Positions 44,390-49,429 of a stretch of DNA of 49,429 nucleotides are shown piece after piece (positions within the stretch are counted from its first letter, which is position 1; each line of letters opens with the position of its first letter). The translations under genes and the position numbers were made by a program. The notes under the pieces are model-generated. The model was not told the DNA's origin. It saw only the letters and a program-made list of their open reading frames with translations, and ran no database searches. This DNA comes from Haplomitrium mnioides (lineage: Eukaryota > Marchantiophyta > Haplomitriopsida > Calobryales): contig JBNGIS010034211.1 of NCBI GenBank assembly GCA_049999725.1, positions 1 to 49,429 of the forward strand. Reading direction: 5' to 3'.

Positions 44390-44780
44390 GCTTGGACTCT
44401 ATGCTCTCAAATGATTCAAAGAAACAAAAATTGATCTTATGTTTGCATAAGATCAATGGAAACAATAACTAATCCTATACGTGCATAGGACCAAAAGCAA
44501 AAACATCAATATGTTGGCTTGTTTAAATTGTAGTTGCGAGTGGAATTGAAAGAAACAAAAACAAAACCTATGCGCGATAGGGTTTTCAAACAACATAATC
44601 GATTATTGATATTGTTTATCTAGCAATGGGTTTTGGATTGAAAGCAACAACAACAAAACTAGGTCCAAACATAAGATCACAACTAACAAAAAGAATAATT
44701 TCCTCGTTTTATTTGACTCTCGACGTGCTTTGGACTCAAACTAAAACCAGCAAACTCTATCGAGCATAGAGTATGTCCTC
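44390..44780 (-). repeat. Intron dyad repeats of the C copy, with co-varying arms
   Basis: Three clear units: TTGATCTTATG/CATAAGATCAA (44431-44456, spacer TTTG), TCCTAT/ATAGGA (44473-44490) and ACTCTAT/ATAGAGT (44754-44772). The arms differ between units but stay complementary within each. Confidence 0.8.
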
Positions 44781-44846
44781 TTAACTCCAATTACTAAGGT
44801 TTATATCACTCCAACCTTATATGTGAAAAAACTTCACATAATTGTT

Positions 44847-47672
44847 GTGATTTGTAAATAGGTTGGCGAGGGACTAGGGGGAGGAGCTCTATGGAGGATA
44901 GGACAATGAAGAGAGAGGAGAGGACAACGGGTTCTTTACTGTTGTTTGGGTTGTAGCATATCTGCGATTATCATCTATTAGGGTTCAGATTGGACTAGTG
45001 GGAGTATTCCATCAAGCGATGATACATGTTGAAGGGTGGCAACTAGAATCGTTACGGAAGGCTAATGCATAGCAATCATAGGACTTCATGGATCTAAATC
45101 ATTTCGACATCACATGTTGCACATACTAAACGGAAGGAATTTCTACTCATGATACATTTGGAGAGGGGATGAATGCCTAGAGAGTTATCCCAAAATGGTG
45201 CGATTGGGTGGGTTCTAATGGAAACCAAGGTTGCAAGGATTGGACCCAACATCAAAATCTAATCTTCAAAAGTACTTCGTTAGGCCTCGATAAATACAAG
45301 CGTGAGTTTGATAGATCGGCCTTGGTGAAATGGTGACTATGATAGAGAAGTAGATGAAACAACAATTCAGTCGCATCTTAGACAATGGCAAAATGGAGAC
45401 TTATAAGTATCATAAAGTATAGAAATGGCGACATCAATATCAAGGATAAGTGGCAAAATATGGACTCCAATACTTCGGATCTAGATGAAGTGGCGACTCT
45501 GACAGAGCGGAGTCAGGGAACAAAGTGGTGACTCCGATAGAAAGGACTTACCACCGGCTAGAGCTATAGACTAGAGGTTAAAAGGAAGAACCAGTCTGCA
45601 GGCTTAGTCCACTGCATATTATCGAGTCTGAAGGTGACGTCAGGGGTACGAGTTGTCGGAAGCATTGGTCGTACTTTCTTGTTGAAACTGGCTTGAGGCG
45701 GCGGCAAAGGAGTGGACAAAAGGTGAGACCAGCGGGTAGTTAAAGGGACTAGTGGTCTAGGACCACGATGAAGAGATGCCGAATCTGGTGGGCAAGAAGA
45801 GGAATGGCTTGGGACCTACAATTTAGAGAAAGAGAAATGTGAGAGACCTATGGATAAAAGACAACCCCTATGAGGTAGTTTCCCAACGGAGTGAAAAGAG
45901 TTGATAACTGCAAGGAACCTTGTGGCGTTTCAAAATGAATTGAACCTGAGAACTATTTCTTTATCATAAACAACTATGATCAGTGTCTACCGGTAGACAA
46001 AGGATAGTCGCGAATGAAAAAAGTATGTAGTTGTCAAAACTCAGATGTGGCAAGTGAGAACTCTTTACTCGAAAGAAATAATACATGTGCTATGGACTTT
46101 GAGGTCCATCTTCTCATGATTCTCAGAGCCACTAATGCTTACTAACGAAGCAATCGCGCAAATACAATGGTAAAAAATTTAGTTGGTATAGCTTAGGCTG
46201 AAATCCACAGAACTCTAAGGGACCTTTTACAAACACAAATAAAAGGAATCACCCAACGCAGAGCGGGACTTCTTTTTTTCTGGACTAAGTTCTTTTTCTT
46301 AAGCTTTGAACATCAATAGGAGACAGACACCAAGAAAAAAACATAAAAATAAAGAGGTAGACCCATTTTTTTGAGGTTAGACTTCTATTGCTAACCTCAA
46401 TGTCCAGATAAATCTCACAATAGAACAACACATACCACACAACTTACACACCAATAGGAACAGAGGAGCAAACACATACACACTTACTACTCAACTATGA
46501 GATGAGAGCATCACCATTGGAACAACCTAAATAACTTCGAAAATGAATGTCGATAACATAGACTCTCCATAGGAACTGTATAGGAGGCCGATTTGCATAT
46601 GATTCATAGCAGACTCAACACTGGAGCCTCTCTAACACACATGATCAGATTTCTCTTTTTTGGATATTCCACTATCTCTCCTTCTTCCCATCAACAAACT
46701 TCACAATACTCCTAAATACAAACAAATAGTATCCCCTACATCGGCATGATCAGACTTTCCTTACAATCTCCATTGAAGCTTCTTCCGTTCCTCTCAACAA
46801 ATGCCATGAAATTGATTCTCCAATAGAGTCTCCACATTTTGATTCCATATCTTCTTCTCCTCTCTTCCATGAGAACTAGAGTCACATTCTTCAATAATCA
46901 GTCGGGAGAGCCGAGCAAGCAAGAGTGAGAGCCAACATGAGAGCCAAAGTGATCAAGCATTCTAGAGAGAGGAATGATCGAGCGTGAACGAGAGAGAGAC
47001 TTCGTTGACATACCTTGGCTATACCCAATTCCCACAAAAGAAAATGTTTTCTCACTGCACTGTCTATTCAAACGCTCTTAGATTTTCTTCATCAATTCCT
47101 CTTTATCTTTCTTATCTAATATCCTTGTTTCCATCTTGTTGTTGTTGACAAGTACCTTGATCAAGTATCGACTATTGATGAATCTAATTTCTGGGGTCTT
47201 ATCTTGCGTTGTATATGCAGTTACTTGACATCTTAATTACAAACATATAAAACAAACTACTAAACAACCCACAAAAAGAAAGGACATAAAACCCATCATA
47301 CAACTTCTTTCTAGAATTCTCTCACTATATTTGGATCAACCACTTCTCTAGACTATCTTGATAGTCTATTTTCTTGATCAAAGTTGGCTCACATGTACCC
47401 ATACTTGCCATCTACACATTAATTTGAGTCTAGCCAAAAGCATAATGGCTAATATAACAAAATACAACTATTACAAAATCAATCATGTTTTCTTGTTTGT
47501 TGAAGATGTTGAAGAGTTGATGACATATCAATGTAGATCTTCATTCTTTGCAATCCTTTGACGTAGAGCCAATTCTCTTGAAGATACGTCAATGTAGACC
47601 CAGTTAGCTTCTTTTTGTTTCTTCCACCCTTCTTCTTTTGCACATTTCCTCTCAACCTTCTAATGTAATAAT
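44847..47672. other. 2.8-kb insertion in the intron of the C copy
   Basis: Copies A2 and B are continuous across this point. In C the match stops after CTTCACATAATT (about 44845) and resumes at about 47673. The inserted DNA has no recognisable coding domain; the longest frame (47358-47561) is featureless. Short imperfect repeats of the type GTGGCGACTCTGACAGAG lie at 45325-45540. Ends and class unresolved. Confidence 0.5.
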
Positions 47673-49129
47673 AACCAATATCTTGTTGGACTAGGTTGAG
47701 AAATCATAACATCTTTGAAACAAAGGTTTGTTTCTCGTAAAAAGAGCATCATAGTAACCATAGGTTTCAAAATAGAAGAAATTTGTTACCTTTGTGAGAG
47801 TCCAAGACAAATTTTTCTCACAGTGATTTTATTTCTTTACAAATTTCACAAACATAAAATCTATTACAGTTTGGAATTTTAACATTTGGAAAATGAGTTC
47901 TCCAATGTTCTGTAAAAAGCAGAAAAACTAAAAATGCAATTGAAATCTTTCTCTTTCAAATAATTTGTGTAGTAGTTGTAAACTTCCCATTTTGTCAACT
48001 TATTGGGCAAGTTATAAACTTTGTGAGTAGGCATTCTAGTGTCATTGAAAAAAATTGTCCATCTATCAGCATACGAATACTTCTTTAGCAGATAGTTTTC
48101 TATTTTTAGAAATGTCTCTAGGATTTATGGTTTTGAGATTTTGAATCCTTTGGATTTTATTATTCCCTACTGATAACATTAATTTGAAGGCTCTTTTATA
48201 GACAATGGTACCTCCAAGTAGAGTGAATCAATTTTCAACATCAGTCTTTTGTTGGTATTCCCCACTGTAATGTGATATCTCTATTCTTCATGCTTTGTTA
48301 AAAATACATTTCTCTCATACTTTTAAGAAAATATGTCTTTCGTAATGACAAACAATTATTTTGACAACATGAAATTCTCCTCAATTTTAAAATTGATACC
48401 CGATCGAGTTTTTTCTTCACAAAGCTCTCATCGTGATGTATTTTTGGCAAATATGTTTCACGTAAAGTGTTTACCCATTTGGGTTTCAGCCCAGACAAAG
48501 AATTCATATGTGTTGTCGGTCAACTTGGTCTTGAGACAAATCTAGTCATCGGAGACAATTCATTATCTTGGAGATCTTGAGCATCATAGATAACATTGTT
48601 TGTTTCTTCAAAATAAGTTTTAGATCAATGTAAACCACCTTAAGGATTGGGAGAACTGAACCATGTTGAAATAGAATTTTCATCAATTTCTTAAGCATTA
48701 GGAAATGTTTTTTGTAAGATAATCGGTGCCATTGGTGATAGCTCCATTGAATTGTTAATTGAGATTCTTTGCTATGATCATTTCCTAAATTGTTGTCTGA
48801 AGATTTCTCCAAATGATTTTTGTTTCTAGAAGATCTCCTATTCTTATTCAGAGGCCCAACTTGATTAGAAATCACTCATTGTTTGAGTGGTGCCATTAGT
48901 GACATCGAATCATCTCCAAAATCGAAACAAATATCTAATTCTATGTTTGTTTTTTTTTTTGAACAAATAGATTTGGATCTTGAACATCATCGTCATCATC
49001 TTATGAGGACGAAAAAAGGTTCACAATCATCTTGACATTCTAACTTGAATGTCTTTGTTTGATATATTGGAGTAGTCATCAAAAGATTAAACTTTGACCA
49101 CTTGACCGGTAATAAAGATCAAGTGTGTG

Positions 49130-49300
49130 CAAAAGGTTGATTCTTAGACCCTATACGAGCATTGGGTTCTCTCTTTGATCCTTTGCGCACAAGTTGCTCA
49201 CTCCTTGTCCCAATGTGAGCATTGGGTTCACTCTTTGATCTTATATGTGCATAGGTTGAATCCTTAATCCTATGCAAACATAGGGTTCACTTGCTTGATC
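49130..49300 (-). repeat. Repeat cluster near the 5' end of the C transposase-like gene
   Basis: Units such as GACCCTATACGAGCATTGGG (49148), TTATATGTGCATAGG (49239) and CCTATG/CATAGG with spacer CAAA (49269-49284). They interrupt the N-terminal coding part, so they may sit in a further intron. Confidence 0.5.
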
Positions 49301-49429
49301 TTCCTCTGTTGACGTATCTGACTCAACAACCGCTATATTTTTTTCCAAAATACTTGCCAGTACACCTGTCACTTTAGGTATTCCAACGCTTACCTCTTTA
49401 GAACGATAGTTTGAAACTATCTCCAACTG

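Larger units (their letters stand above)
42493..49429 (-). pseudogene. DUF7869-like transposase-like gene of element C, interrupted and cut by the window end
   Basis: Minus strand; stop at 42493-42495. The N-terminal part lies at 49241-49426 (EIVSNYRSKEVSVGIPKVTG), the CxxC region at about 47770-48100, and the core at 43022-43900: LPPTLYLHFDNTT (second Asp intact) and DHTHDQIDQMFSTFSKRLK (43560-43625; intact except the first residue, usually Gly). Together with A2 and B it gives the family consensus. Dyad repeats in the intron lie at 44390-44780. A 2.8-kb insertion splits the intron. Stops and shifts throughout. Confidence 0.65.

Overview
The window is repeat-rich nuclear DNA of a land plant. 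It has spliceosomal introns (GT..AG, T-rich acceptors), decayed Ty1/copia retrotransposons and a decayed PLS/E-class pentatricopeptide (PPR) gene, a family that is expanded in land plants. The PPR style and the element content would suit a spore-bearing plant such as a fern or lycophyte, but I cannot fix the lineage. I see no intact single-copy host gene. Almost everything is nested mobile DNA. Three runs of exactly 100 N mark assembly gaps.

The main object is a large two-gene DNA element with terminal inverted repeats (TIRs). One copy (element B) can be followed from about 10750 to 41664. Its ends carry the same sequence in opposite orientation (AATAGCCGCTACTTTGAA on the left, its imperfect reverse complement on the right), inside inverted repeats of at least about 620 bp. 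It holds two divergent genes. On the minus strand (27277 to 19472) is a multi-exon gene whose product joins an unrecognised N-terminal part, a ParB-like domain and a beta-class DNA amino-methyltransferase (N6-adenine/N4-cytosine type). On the plus strand (35758 to 40079) is a DUF7869-like, transposase-like gene. They share a promoter region with a TATA box in each direction. Introns and subterminal regions hold many short dyad-symmetric repeats of the type CCTATGCG.GCATAGG, whose arms co-vary.

Two copia elements sit inside B. Copia-1 (10858-17883, minus) lies in the left TIR with target duplication ATTTT. Copia-2 (27368-35237, plus) lies between the divergent genes with target duplication AAAAT. 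Without them B is about 16 kb.

Other copies of the big element flank B. At 1-2052 is the methyltransferase end of element A1, which abuts (and is probably nested in) element A2, the transposase-like end at 2060-8922. A2 is interrupted at about 6346-8495 by DNA carrying a PPR pseudogene. Between A2 and B (8923-10749) lies a minus-strand fragment with a decayed C5-cytosine methyltransferase-like domain. To the right of B, element C (41665 to the window end, minus) is a third transposase-like copy, broken by a 2.8-kb insertion.

All protein-coding copies carry stops, frameshifts or lost key residues, so this is a fossil bed. Comparing copies still shows a mobile element that probably combined a transposase-like protein with a ParB-methyltransferase fusion resembling prophage enzymes. 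Domain names come from motif recognition by eye; no database search was possible.
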